DNA of 64,000 nucleotides from DTU013 sp964512095. GTDB taxonomy: Bacteria; Bacillota; Clostridia; Acetivibrionales; DTU013. The notes under the pieces were generated by a model. That model ran no database searches, was not told where the DNA came from, and was given only the letters and a program-made list of their open reading frames with translations. The stretch lies in the NCBI GenBank assembly GCA_964512095.1, contig CAZEIH010000011.1, forward strand, positions 1 through 64,000. The letters run 5' to 3'. The position numbers and the translations under genes are program-made. Shown in pieces: positions 46,060 to 54,065 of the stretch (position 1 is its first letter; each line of letters starts with the position of its first letter).

Positions 46060-46093
46060 AGGGCTGTCTCAAGTAAGCTTGAGCAGCCCTTTT
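46060..46093 (+). terminator. Terminator of GH43
   Basis: GGGCTG-TC-TCAAG-TAAG-CTTGAG-CAGCCC followed by TTTT. Confidence 0.9.
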
Positions 46094-46127
46094 GTAGTTG
46101 TTTTATGGCTATGTTCCATTTCCACTA

Positions 46128-46325
46128 TCAGACTCTGATATCTATGCTACCACCTTTATGTGGCGAGACGGAGCTTTCCATTATTTTTGCGTTGGTGCTT
46201 TGGAAACCCTGAAGCAACGCGTTCATGGACTGCGCATCCTGACTGAGGTTTTTGTTAAGTGTCGCTATTCCAATAGCTTGTCGTATGCTTCCTATATTGT
46301 GTTGTAATGCATTGTTTATTTCCAT
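46128..46325 (-). CDS. YjfB-like putative motility protein
   Basis: A 65-residue all-helical small protein resembling the YjfB family (annotated putative motility proteins, often under flagellar sigma factor in Bacillus). Core: EINNALQHNIGSIRQAIGIATLNKNLSQDAQSMNALLQGF. A strong GGAGGTG lies 5-6 nt before ATG 46325 on the minus strand. A TATAAT-like -10 follows upstream (minus strand, near 46381). No flagellar genes are nearby, so the role is uncertain. Confidence 0.65.
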   Translation of the reverse strand: MEINNALQHNIGSIRQAIGIATLNKNLSQDAQSMNALLQGFQSTNAKIMESSVSPHKGGSIDIRV

Positions 46326-46567
46326 GTGGACACCTCCAGTCAATCCTCTTCCAATTGGCGTCGTCCTACGATATAGTACAATTATACCATCAAATTCCTT
46401 ACCTTTATAGGGGCCTATAGTACTATTTTTTCATATGGCAGTGCTGTTTAGCGACTGTAATGAACAGGACTCAAACTAATGTATGTACATAAATTTGTTG
46501 TAAATAGTCTGTTGTGTGGCATTGAAATAAGATATTCACAGGGGTAGTATATAAATAATAAGACCGT

Positions 46568-46670
46568 AGTCAACTCGCTTCGTTCTGGGAGTCGGGTGGA
46601 ATTTAGTCTCCGCCTGACCGAGGAAGTTACCAACCTATGGAGGTCAGCGTCTTCTGAAGAAATAGATAAA
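46568..46670 (+). repeat. Dispersed paired-hairpin repeat, copy 8
   Basis: Forward copy with a degenerate left hairpin and the second hairpin CCAACCTATGGAGGTCAGC, ending TCTTCTGAAGAAATAGATAAA, 19 bp before the ATG of the binding-protein gene. The interval 46346-46567 is otherwise featureless. Confidence 0.82.
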
Positions 46671-46689
46671 AAATAGGGAGAAAGCTATC

Positions 46690-48270
46690 ATGAAAAAGAA
46701 AAAGATGATTATAATGGCTGTGGGTCTACTGTTGGTTATTGCTGCTGTCATTATAGTGTTTATATTAACTAACTGTGGCACTAAGGAGGAGGGGGAGGAT
46801 TTTCTTCCGGAAGAATGGCAGTCGGATGCTGGTAAGCTTTCTGAAACGACGCTCACCTTTTACATAAATGGAAAGAAACAGATTGTACATGAGGAAATTC
46901 TTGAAGCAGTGAACCTGAAGTTGGGAAATGAGCTTAATGCTAAGCTGGACTTCAAATTTTACTGGGAGTACTATGATAATTTTCTTGACAGGATAAGGAG
47001 GGATAATGCGTCAGGTACATCCTGCGATGCTTTTTTCTATACTCCTGAAATCAAAGTTCCCATAAATACGCTAGTTCAAGAGGGACTCATACAGGATGTT
47101 ACTGAAACTTTTCCCCGGTATGCCCCAGGCTATTACAATCAATTCAACAAAGATGACATAAAGGCTATGAAGGTGAATGGGGGCATATATATTGTGCCAT
47201 CCAGAATGCCTTCTGCTGACATGAAGTGTGCCCTGGTTCGCCAGGATTTAATGGAGAAATACAATATACCTGAGATACATAGCTATGATGATTTCGAGGT
47301 TTATCTTGATGCTATTACGAAAAATGAGAAGGATATGATACCGTTGCGCTATCGCAATACCAGCATGTGGCTGTTTGCTGATTTGTACGGGTATGTGGCG
47401 TTGGACCATAATCCTGGACTAGTGTATAAATGGGACGATCCATCTATGAAGATAGTGGCATGGGAGCAAACCCCCGAATTCCCAAAATGTCTTGAGCGAT
47501 TGCAAAAATGGTACGATAATGGATATATGGGCGATAAGGGCACTCTGGAGGGTGTGTTGGGTATTTTTGATGCTGATATGTCATGTGAATATGATCTGTT
47601 TGTCGCAGATGGAAAATCGGCTTCATTTATTGCTAATCCCTCAGAAGAGGCACATTTTAATACACTGCTCGAAAGTAAGGGAATCACGGACATCAGCTAT
47701 AGAGCATACCCATTGTACGAAGGGTATTCAGTAAGAAATCCTATTACGGAATCAGGAATTGTGATCAATGCTAAGTCCAGGAATACTGAAAGAGTACTTA
47801 TGTTTATTGATTGGCTTCAATCGGAGGAGGAAAATTATGATCTGCTGATGTATGGTAAGGAGGGCACACATTATATCGATATGGGCGGCTATATCGAATC
47901 TCCTGCAGATGCTACAACAACATTTTTAGAATGGACCTGGAAGACACCTTTTGAAAACATTGATAGACAGCGTAATAATAATCCCGAACTCAACAAGGCA
48001 TTAGCGCGATATACCAATATGATTAATAGTAGTACGAAGTATCCTCCGCATTCCGGCTTCATCCCTGATTACTCTTCCGTGGAAACGATTTACAATAGCA
48101 GATGGTTTGGCCACATGCGTCCAGAGAATCTAATTTACAATGGCATATTTCCTGATGATGACGAAATGGATGAAATAATTGAGGAACAGAAGGCGCTGGG
48201 AGTTGATAATCTGGTTGCGGAGATACAAAACCAGCTGAATGAATATTTGGCTAAGTATGGCGAAAAGTGA
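46690..48270 (+). CDS. Extracellular solute-binding lipoprotein (LipO/DUF3502-like)
   Basis: A 526-residue ABC-type binding protein, probably for oligosaccharides. N-terminal membrane segment followed by LTNC (about residue 29), a possible lipobox with unusual Asn at -1. Substrate-binding fold: TTLTFYINGKK, DAFFYTPEIKVPINTLVQEGLIQDVTE, GIYIVPSRM, GIVINAKSRNTERVLMFIDWL; the C-terminal domain has WKTPFENIDRQ and KYPPHSGFIPDYSSVE. GGGAGAAAG precedes ATG 46690. No permease genes are adjacent, so it is an orphan. A decayed paralogue fragment lies immediately downstream. Confidence 0.8.
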   Translation: MKKKKMIIMAVGLLLVIAAVIIVFILTNCGTKEEGEDFLPEEWQSDAGKLSETTLTFYINGKKQIVHEEILEAVNLKLGNELNAKLDFKFYWEYYDNFLDRIRRDNASGTSCDAFFYTPEIKVPINTLVQEGLIQDVTETFPRYAPGYYNQFNKDDIKAMKVNGGIYIVPSRMPSADMKCALVRQDLMEKYNIPEIHSYDDFEVYLDAITKNEKDMIPLRYRNTSMWLFADLYGYVALDHNPGLVYKWDDPSMKIVAWEQTPEFPKCLERLQKWYDNGYMGDKGTLEGVLGIFDADMSCEYDLFVADGKSASFIANPSEEAHFNTLLESKGITDISYRAYPLYEGYSVRNPITESGIVINAKSRNTERVLMFIDWLQSEEENYDLLMYGKEGTHYIDMGGYIESPADATTTFLEWTWKTPFENIDRQRNNNPELNKALARYTNMINSSTKYPPHSGFIPDYSSVETIYNSRWFGHMRPENLIYNGIFPDDDEMDEIIEEQKALGVDNLVAEIQNQLNEYLAKYGEK

Positions 48271-48309
48271 GATGTTCGGGGAAAATGTGTTGACAAAATA
48301 TGGTTTATG

Positions 48310-48545
48310 GTAGCATTATAACCATGCACATATGCATAGTATCAATAGGTTATATGATGATTATCGGCCTGAATATGTTGAATGGGGCTGGAGAGCGCCT
48401 TTTGAAAACATCGACTACCAACGTACCAATTACCCCGGTTTGCAGGATGAAAATCAAAGAGTATTATAGCATTCTAGATGATAAGGCTAAATACCCTCCT
48501 CATTATGGCTTCAGTCCTGACTATTCTACCGTGTGTGTTGTCGTG
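48310..48545 (+). pseudogene. Frameshifted remnant of a second binding protein
   Basis: Conceptual translation in one frame gives RPEYVEWGWRAPFENIDYQR (about 48365-48425) and, after a shift, KYPPHYGFSPDYSTV (about 48490-48535). These match EWTWKTPFENIDRQR and KYPPHSGFIPDYSSV of the upstream gene. Stops interrupt both frames, so it is a decayed 3' portion of a paralogue. Confidence 0.8.
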
Positions 48546-48626
48546 CATGGTGTTAATTGGAAAAATAATGGACATAGTATATCAGTAGGTATCATCTATG
48601 TCCTTTAATATTATCATTGTGTAAAT

Positions 48627-48669
48627 GCAAATAATTATTATTTGCTTTTGGATATTTATGTGTTAAAAT
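48627..48669 (+). promoter_or_regulatory. AT-rich palindromic operator and promoter of znuACB
   Basis: GCAAATAAT-T-ATTATTTGC (48627-48645) is a perfect 9-1-9 palindrome. Its right arm overlaps a possible -35 TTGCTT (48642), with TAAAAT at 48664 after 16 bp. The centre resembles Fur-family 7-1-7 boxes, suggesting Zur-type zinc control (inference). Confidence 0.6.
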
Positions 48670-48704
48670 TTATAAAAGGCTTTAATTGTGTTTGGAGGGA
48701 AATA

Positions 48705-49625
48705 ATGCGTAATAGAATTATCCGACTGACGACTATGGCGTTATCAGCTTTGCTACTTTTGACGGGCTGCGGGGTTTCGGGAAATAGAACCGGATCGGCT
48801 TCCGGGACAAGCGCCGGAGATGGTTTGCATATCGTAACTTCGTTTTTCCCGGTTTATGTGGCAGTAATCAATGTGACTCATGATATACCCGGTATAACGG
48901 TCACTAATATGACAGAGCCCCAGACGGGATGCTTGCATGATTACACTTTGAGGCCCAAGGATCTCAAACTGCTGGAAAATGCAGATATTTTCATTATAAA
49001 CGGTGCAGGTATGGAAGTATTTCTCGATGATGTGATAGCGCAACAGAAAGATTTGAAAATCATAGAGGCGGCAAAGGACATACCGATTCTTATGGATGAA
49101 AGCGGTGAAGAAAACCCTCATGTATGGGTGAGCATGACCAATGCTATTTCATACACAAGGAATATAGCAGATCAGCTTTCCGCTATAGATAATAGAAATG
49201 CTGATTTGTACGAAAAGAATGCTTCGGATTACATTAAGAAAATTGAAGAATTGAATAAGACTATGCACAGTGAGATAGACACGCTGAAAAACAAGGATAT
49301 AATAACCTTCCATGAGGCCTTCCCCTATTTTGCTCAGGAATTTGGCTTGAATATTGCCGCTGTAGTTGAAAGAGAACCCGGTACTGAACCAACTTCCAAG
49401 GAATTGGGAGAAATCATAGAGCTTATCAACCAAACTGGTATAAAAGCGCTTTTTGTAGAACCCCAGTATTCGTCAAGAACTGGGGAAACAATTACTGCCG
49501 AAACAGGTGCTATGTTGCATACCCTGGACCCTGTTGTTACCGGAGAGGCAGTACCGGAAGCGGCTGATGCATATCTTGATGCTATGCATCGTAATATGGA
49601 GACGCTAATGGAAGCGCTTGGATAA
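48705..49625 (+). CDS. znuA: Zinc/manganese-binding lipoprotein ZnuA-like
   Basis: Cluster A-I metal-binding protein of an ABC importer, 306 residues. Signal peptide with lipobox LLTGC. Metal ligands are likely His in GCLHDYTLRP, NPHVWVSM and ITFHEAFPYFAQEFG, plus the C-terminal Glu/Asp; there is no His-rich loop. ATG 48705 has GGAGGG 6 nt upstream; the longer upstream frame is rejected. It heads the znuA-znuC-znuB cluster behind a palindromic operator. Zinc is favoured over manganese on context only. Confidence 0.9.
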   Translation: MRNRIIRLTTMALSALLLLTGCGVSGNRTGSASGTSAGDGLHIVTSFFPVYVAVINVTHDIPGITVTNMTEPQTGCLHDYTLRPKDLKLLENADIFIINGAGMEVFLDDVIAQQKDLKIIEAAKDIPILMDESGEENPHVWVSMTNAISYTRNIADQLSAIDNRNADLYEKNASDYIKKIEELNKTMHSEIDTLKNKDIITFHEAFPYFAQEFGLNIAAVVEREPGTEPTSKELGEIIELINQTGIKALFVEPQYSSRTGETITAETGAMLHTLDPVVTGEAVPEAADAYLDAMHRNMETLMEALG

Positions 49626-49707
49626 GGCAGGTGTGTAGTGTAGTTGTACCGGTGAAAAGCTGGGTGCTGGGTAGGTATAGTGCAGTATTATTATCAAGGA
49701 GTGTATC

Positions 49708-50586
49708 ATGACAGAATGTCGGAATCAAACGAATTGTGAAGGGGAATGTTGTGGGCTTTGCTGTACAAGGATTGAAGGACTTGGCGTTACAAAGGGACCG
49801 GTAGAAATACTGCAAAATGTCAACATTCATATACATTGTGGGGAGCTTACAGCAATAATCGGACCTAACGGAGGGGGCAAAAGTACACTGCTCAAGGCGT
49901 TACTGGGTGAGCTTCCCCATTCTGGTCAGCTGAAGTATCTTGATTCTAAGGGTAGCCGCGCCAGACAGCCTATCATTGGCTATGTCCCCCAGCAGCTTAG
50001 TTTTGATACTGGTACTCCTGTAAGTGTATTAGATTTGTTTGTCGCCTGCCTGTCAAAAAGGCCTGCCTGGCTTTTAAAACCTTTTAGTGTGAGAAAAAGA
50101 GCCATGGAGGGCCTGGAAAAGGTAAAGGCTGAGCATTTGATTGACCGTAGGTTGGGAGCTCTTTCAGGAGGCGAGCTGCAAAGAGTGTTATTGGCACTAG
50201 CTCTGGATCCTGTGCCCAACCTGTTACTGCTGGATGAGCCTGTATCGGGGATGGACCAGGGTGGCCTTGAACTGTTTTACAATACAGTAGCTGAACTGAG
50301 ATGTAACTACGACCTCTCTATAATATTGGTGTCCCATGATTTTGATCTTGTTTCCCGTTATGCAGATCGTGTTGTTCTACTTAACAAAACTGTAATCGCT
50401 AGTGGAACGCCTGAGCAGGTCTTTAGTAAAGAGAGCACGCGAAAGGCTTTTGGAATCACTGGTTTTTTTGCCGATTCACACAATGATGATTCACCAACCA
50501 GCTGTGGCGAGGCATGCGGCGGGGTATGCGGCGAGGAAGGCGAGGCATGCGGCAAGGAAGGCGAAGGGGGACATGGTAATGCTTGA
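49708..50586 (+). CDS. znuC: Metal ABC transporter ATPase with Cys-rich termini
   Basis: A 292-residue ATPase energising the zinc importer. Walker A GPNGGGKSTLLKALLG near residue 53, Q-loop YVPQQLSF, signature LSGGELQRVLLALAL, Walker B LLLLDEPVSGMD, switch His SHDFDLVSRY. Unusual: the N-terminus has CEGECCGLCC and the last 27 residues form a Cys/Gly/Glu tail (CGEACGGVCGEEGEACGKEG) ending GHGNA, both potential metal-binding patches not usual in ZnuC. The tail DNA is a short GGCGAGGCATGCGGC repeat. GGAG precedes ATG 49708. Overlaps znuB. Confidence 0.9.
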   Translation: MTECRNQTNCEGECCGLCCTRIEGLGVTKGPVEILQNVNIHIHCGELTAIIGPNGGGKSTLLKALLGELPHSGQLKYLDSKGSRARQPIIGYVPQQLSFDTGTPVSVLDLFVACLSKRPAWLLKPFSVRKRAMEGLEKVKAEHLIDRRLGALSGGELQRVLLALALDPVPNLLLLDEPVSGMDQGGLELFYNTVAELRCNYDLSIILVSHDFDLVSRYADRVVLLNKTVIASGTPEQVFSKESTRKAFGITGFFADSHNDDSPTSCGEACGGVCGEEGEACGKEGEGGHGNA

Positions 50587-51418
50587 GCTTTGGTATCAAA
50601 TTGTAGACTTTTTGCTTCCCTTTGAGTGGACTCAGCATGCTTTTATGAAGAATGCACTGCTGGCAGTATTGCTGCTGACTCCGTTATTCGGTCTCTTAGG
50701 GACTATGGTCGTAAGCAATAGGATGGCATTTTTCTCTGACTCTATAGGTCATGGAGCTTTTACGGGTATTGCCATAGGAGCTTTACTTGCCGGACTACAG
50801 CCATTGGTCGGAGCAGTGATTTTCTCTGGTATATTTGCTGTTGTCATAACGGTAATTAAGAATAGAAGTACAACCTCTACCGACACTATAATAGGTGTGT
50901 TTTCATCGACTGCTGTAGCATTGGGGCTTATATTGCTCTCCTCCGGAGGCTTCAACAAATACTCTTCATACCTTGTAGGCGACTTACTGAGTATTACGCC
51001 CACTGAGCTACTTTTACTTTCCATTTCTTTTATAGCGGTAATAATTCTCTGGGTGTTGATATTCAATAGGCTTCTTCTAATCAGCATTAACCAGTCACTT
51101 GCGGCAAGCCGTGGTATAAACACACTGCTTGTTGATATCCTGTTTACAATTGCCATTGCAGTAGTAGTAACAATTACCATCCAATGGGTCGGGCTACTAA
51201 TTATAAATTCGCTTATCGTACTGCCGGCAGCAGCAGCACGCAGTGTTACTAGGAATATGCGCCAGTATCATACTGTGTCTATTGGGATATCAATGTTTTC
51301 TGGCGTTTCAGGACTTATTGCCTCTTATTACCTGGATACGGCCACAGGAGCTACTATAGTTCTTATAGCTGCAGTAATTTTCTTCGCACTTTTCCTTACC
51401 AGAAAAAGATTTGCATAG
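50579..51418 (+). CDS. znuB: Metal ABC transporter permease ZnuB
   Basis: A 279-residue membrane permease with eight or nine helices, family ABC-3: FSDSIGHGAFTGIAIGALL, TDTIIGVFSSTAVALGLILL, INSLIVLPAAAARSVTRNM. The start at ATG 50579 overlaps the znuC stop (8 bp) and has GAAGGGGG 8 nt upstream; a much longer in-frame extension overlapping znuC is rejected because it is basic, repetitive and lies inside the znuC tail. Completes the importer. Confidence 0.92.
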   Translation: MLELWYQIVDFLLPFEWTQHAFMKNALLAVLLLTPLFGLLGTMVVSNRMAFFSDSIGHGAFTGIAIGALLAGLQPLVGAVIFSGIFAVVITVIKNRSTTSTDTIIGVFSSTAVALGLILLSSGGFNKYSSYLVGDLLSITPTELLLLSISFIAVIILWVLIFNRLLLISINQSLAASRGINTLLVDILFTIAIAVVVTITIQWVGLLIINSLIVLPAAAARSVTRNMRQYHTVSIGISMFSGVSGLIASYYLDTATGATIVLIAAVIFFALFLTRKRFA

Positions 51419-51523
51419 GATGGGCTTTCATGGAGATCATATGGCCTTTGCTACCAGTTAGTCCTTGCACGGGAGAGCTTCATTCAATATACTAAAGCTA
51501 GTACAAACTGGAGGTAACTAGAG

Positions 51524-51814
51524 ATGCGTGAAAAACCAAATGTATCTAAGGGTGACATCCTTAATCGCTTCAAACGTATCGAAGGCCAGGTTAAGGGCAT
51601 TCAAAGGATGATAGAGGAGGACAAGAACTGTATCGATATACTCACACAGATTTCAGCAGTTCGGGCTGCGATTAATAGGGCAGGAAGCCTTATGCTTGAA
51701 GCACATTCCATGACCTGTATTGAAGAGATCACTTCCTCTGACGACAGAGATAAGGCGATGAAGGAGTTGAGCATAGCAATTCAGAGCTTTATTAAATTCA
51801 CGGATCGGGGTTGA
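51524..51814 (+). CDS. csoR: CsoR/RcnR/CstR family regulator
   Basis: A 96-residue all-helical DUF156 repressor. It has C36, H61 and C65 (DKNCIDIL, EAHSMTCIEE), the exact Cys-His-Cys set and numbering of copper-sensing CsoR proteins; persulfide-sensing CstR lacks the His. GGAGGT precedes ATG 51524. It lies between znuB and the convergent tlpA-ccdA pair. Two CsoR/CstR-type operators lie between ccdA and the glutaredoxin gene, 1.6 kb away; none is seen at its own promoter. No copper ATPase is in the window, so its targets look like thiol-redox genes. Confidence 0.9.
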   Translation: MREKPNVSKGDILNRFKRIEGQVKGIQRMIEEDKNCIDILTQISAVRAAINRAGSLMLEAHSMTCIEEITSSDDRDKAMKELSIAIQSFIKFTDRG

Positions 51815-51836
51815 GCCCCGGATTTCACATTAAGTA

Positions 51837-52511
51837 TTACTCCAGGGGGACATTTTCTCTTGCCATATCAATTATAGTCCTCATGGTATCAAGGTCAGTT
51901 TTCCCTGGGATGTAAGTGTACAGCGATCCATCCTTGTTTAGGACGAAGGTTGTTGGATATCCTTCTACGCCATAGATAGCCCCGGCAATATATCCATCCT
52001 CATCAAGAAGAACCTTTATACCGAAATCGTTGTTTGTTATATATTCATTTACCTTATTATAGGGTTCCTGGACATTCACTGCCAGAACCACTCCATCTCC
52101 AGCATCGGCCATTTCCTTGTCAAGCTCGTTGAAATCGGGCATTTCCTCAATGCAGTATCTGCACCAAGTAGCCCAAAAATTCAAAACAACTATTTTACCC
52201 TTGTAATCTGAAAGACTGACCTCATTACCATCAAGATCTTTTAGTGTGAAGTCGGGCGCCATTGTCACATCATTGTCTACATTATCCGAGGTCTCGCCAT
52301 TTTCTTTGGTAGATTGGCCAGCTTGATTGTTTTCGTCGCTGGTATTTTCATCCTGGCCGTCCTTGCTGTTGGTGTCGGTATTGGTTAATGAATTGGGAAT
52401 CGGCGGCTGAATTATAAACTGAGATTTATACTTATCGTAGATGATATATGCTGCGGTAAATATCATAACCATAGCAATTATCATGATTATTAGACTTTTA
52501 TATTTTTTCAT
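51837..52511 (-). CDS. TlpA/ResA-like membrane-anchored thioredoxin
   Basis: A 224-residue extracytoplasmic thiol-disulfide oxidoreductase. One N-terminal transmembrane helix (about 6-25), a polar Asn/Asp/Glu/Ser linker (about 40-80), then an AhpC/TSA-thioredoxin domain (about 83-224) with the active site NFWATWCRYCIEEMP and cis-Pro in VEGYPTTFVL. Probably receives electrons from the CcdA protein encoded upstream (53 bp). Roles in cytochrome maturation are unlikely in a clostridium; protein or peptide thiol reduction is more probable. Confidence 0.88.
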   Translation of the reverse strand: MKKYKSLIIMIIAMVMIFTAAYIIYDKYKSQFIIQPPIPNSLTNTDTNSKDGQDENTSDENNQAGQSTKENGETSDNVDNDVTMAPDFTLKDLDGNEVSLSDYKGKIVVLNFWATWCRYCIEEMPDFNELDKEMADAGDGVVLAVNVQEPYNKVNEYITNNDFGIKVLLDEDGYIAGAIYGVEGYPTTFVLNKDGSLYTYIPGKTDLDTMRTIIDMARENVPLE

Positions 52512-52564
52512 AGATTCTCCTTCACCATTAATATTTCTGTCACAAGCTACCTTACAACTAGCAT

Positions 52565-53323
52565 TTATAACAAATATTTTAGGTTATCCGTAAATACAAG
52601 TATGCCGGCTGCAATAAGCAATATGCCGGATATAATGTTTATTATTCTGCTGTTCTTTTTCAACCATCCAAACAGACCCTTTACATTTTCAAAAATTGCA
52701 GCTGATACCACAAAGGGTATTGCAAGTCCCAATGAATAGACCATTAGCAATAGCATTCCCTGGGTGACTGTTTCTGAGTTTCCGGCCAGCATCAGAGCAG
52801 AGCCGAGGAATGTGCCAAGGCAAGGAGACCAGCCAAAGCCAAATACGATTCCGAATATTATTGAACCAATGAACCTTAAATTATCGACTCTTGCATTAAA
52901 TCTTTTCTCACCATTAAGAAGGCCTATTCTTAGAATACCTGAAAAGTTGAGTCCAAAGAGCACCATGATTGCTCCGCTAATTTTCTGTAGCAGGCCTCTG
53001 TTGCTGTCAAGGAAGCTGCCAAGTGTTGCAGCTGTGGCCCCAAAGATAATAAACACAATGGTAAAGCCGGTGACAAAACCAAGCGAATTGATCAGAAGAC
53101 GGCTAGAATTTGTGCTATTGGGTGTGTCGGAGCTTATAGACTCGTCTGATACAATAGTTGGATCGGATGTGTTAGCTATGCAGGCTGTGGGGGATTCACC
53201 TGATTTGCCAGTTGGGTCGGATGTACCGGCAAGATACATAAAATAAACCGGGAGCATTGGAAGTATGCATGGAGAGATGAATGTTAATATGCCTTCTGCA
53301 AACGTTAGTACATATGGAATCAT
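52565..53323 (-). CDS. ccdA: CcdA-type thiol-disulfide electron carrier
   Basis: A 252-residue, six-helix DsbD-beta-like membrane protein that carries reducing power from cytoplasmic thioredoxin to outside thioredoxin-like proteins. The redox Cys lie in FISPCILPMLPVYFMYLAG (helix 1) and GFGWSPCLGTFLGSAL (helix 4). Odd: a 45-residue Ser/Thr/Asp-rich insertion (GTSDPTGKSGES...NSTNSS) separates helices 1 and 2. ATG 53323 follows GGGAGGAAACAGGAAG; a longer frame reading through the operator is rejected. Transcribed with tlpA. Confidence 0.9.
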   Translation of the reverse strand: MIPYVLTFAEGILTFISPCILPMLPVYFMYLAGTSDPTGKSGESPTACIANTSDPTIVSDESISSDTPNSTNSSRLLINSLGFVTGFTIVFIIFGATAATLGSFLDSNRGLLQKISGAIMVLFGLNFSGILRIGLLNGEKRFNARVDNLRFIGSIIFGIVFGFGWSPCLGTFLGSALMLAGNSETVTQGMLLLMVYSLGLAIPFVVSAAIFENVKGLFGWLKKNSRIINIISGILLIAAGILVFTDNLKYLL

Positions 53324-53427
53324 ACTTCCTGTTTCCTCCCGATTCTTTTTGCGACTGCTGCGATCTGCGAATCCTGTTTGATTTATTGTGGCCAAATATG
53401 TAGTATAGATACAGCAGTCAACTAATG

Positions 53428-53446
53428 TATACCCAGTTGGGGTATA
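53428..53446. promoter_or_regulatory. CsoR/CstR-type operator 1 (ccdA side)
   Basis: TATACCC-AGTTG-GGGTATA is a perfect 7-5-7 inverted repeat. On the minus strand it lies between TTGTTA and a TATAC -10-like element, so it would cover the ccdA-tlpA promoter. Confidence 0.75.
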
Positions 53447-53513
53447 TATTAACAAAAGATTTTTATTATATAATAGGTACTAATAGAAGAAGCCAAAATA
53501 TTTTTGTTACTAA

Positions 53514-53535
53514 ATACCCGTGGGGGGTATATAAT
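53514..53535. promoter_or_regulatory. CsoR/CstR-type operator 2 (glutaredoxin side)
   Basis: ATACCC-GTGGG-GGGTAT (53514-53530) overlaps a perfect -10 TATAAT (53530-53535), with TTACTA 17 bp upstream. It would control the glutaredoxin-like gene. Confidence 0.75.
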
Positions 53536-53611
53536 AATTACTCGGGAGTACAAAATATAGATACGATACCTGTGAAGCTAATAATTAAGTAAATTTAGGG
53601 AGGTAATAGTT

Positions 53612-53839
53612 ATGGTAGTTAAAGTGTATTCAACCCCATCATGTCCTTGGTGTACAGTTGCAAAAAACTATCTAAAATCACGGAATGTAAATTTTGAGGA
53701 AGTGGATGTATCAAAAAACAGAGCTGGTGCTGTTGAAATGGTACAAAAGTCGGGTCAAAGGGGAGTTCCTGTAATTGATATAAACGGTAATATTATTGTA
53801 GGCTTTGATCAGGGTGCAATTGACAGCTTAATTGGGTAG
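53612..53839 (+). CDS. Glutaredoxin-like protein (NrdH/YruB type)
   Basis: A 75-residue thioredoxin-fold protein with redox site STPSCPWCTVAKNYL, cis-Pro loop GQRGVPVIDINGN and GFDQGAIDSLIG, as in YruB-like glutaredoxins of anaerobes. GGGAGGT precedes ATG 53612. Divergent from ccdA-tlpA; both promoters carry the same operator type, so the three proteins probably form one thiol-redox regulon. Confidence 0.92.
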   Translation: MVVKVYSTPSCPWCTVAKNYLKSRNVNFEEVDVSKNRAGAVEMVQKSGQRGVPVIDINGNIIVGFDQGAIDSLIG

Positions 53840-54065
53840 GAAATTTGAAGCTATCAGAAATGCTGTCAGTGCTGAGAGGGTTGGTGATTCCTACAGGTCT
53901 TTGAAAAGTGTTTTTTCGCTTCCTGTAGGAAATGACTTCTGGAAAATGAGGTTTGTTATGCTCTGCATTGATAAATCATAAGAATTATTATATAATGAGC
54001 TCAAATTACTTATCATACTCGAGCACGGCTCGGTATCTCAAATTATTTGAGAGGGGAGAATTAAA

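Noticed and set aside
48300..48608. 102-residue protein after the binding lipoprotein
   Set aside because: Only partly matches the paralogue and changes frame; better explained as a pseudogene.
50402..50578. N-terminal extension of ZnuB
   Set aside because: In-frame but basic, repetitive and fully inside the znuC tail; ATG 50579 has the proper ribosome site.
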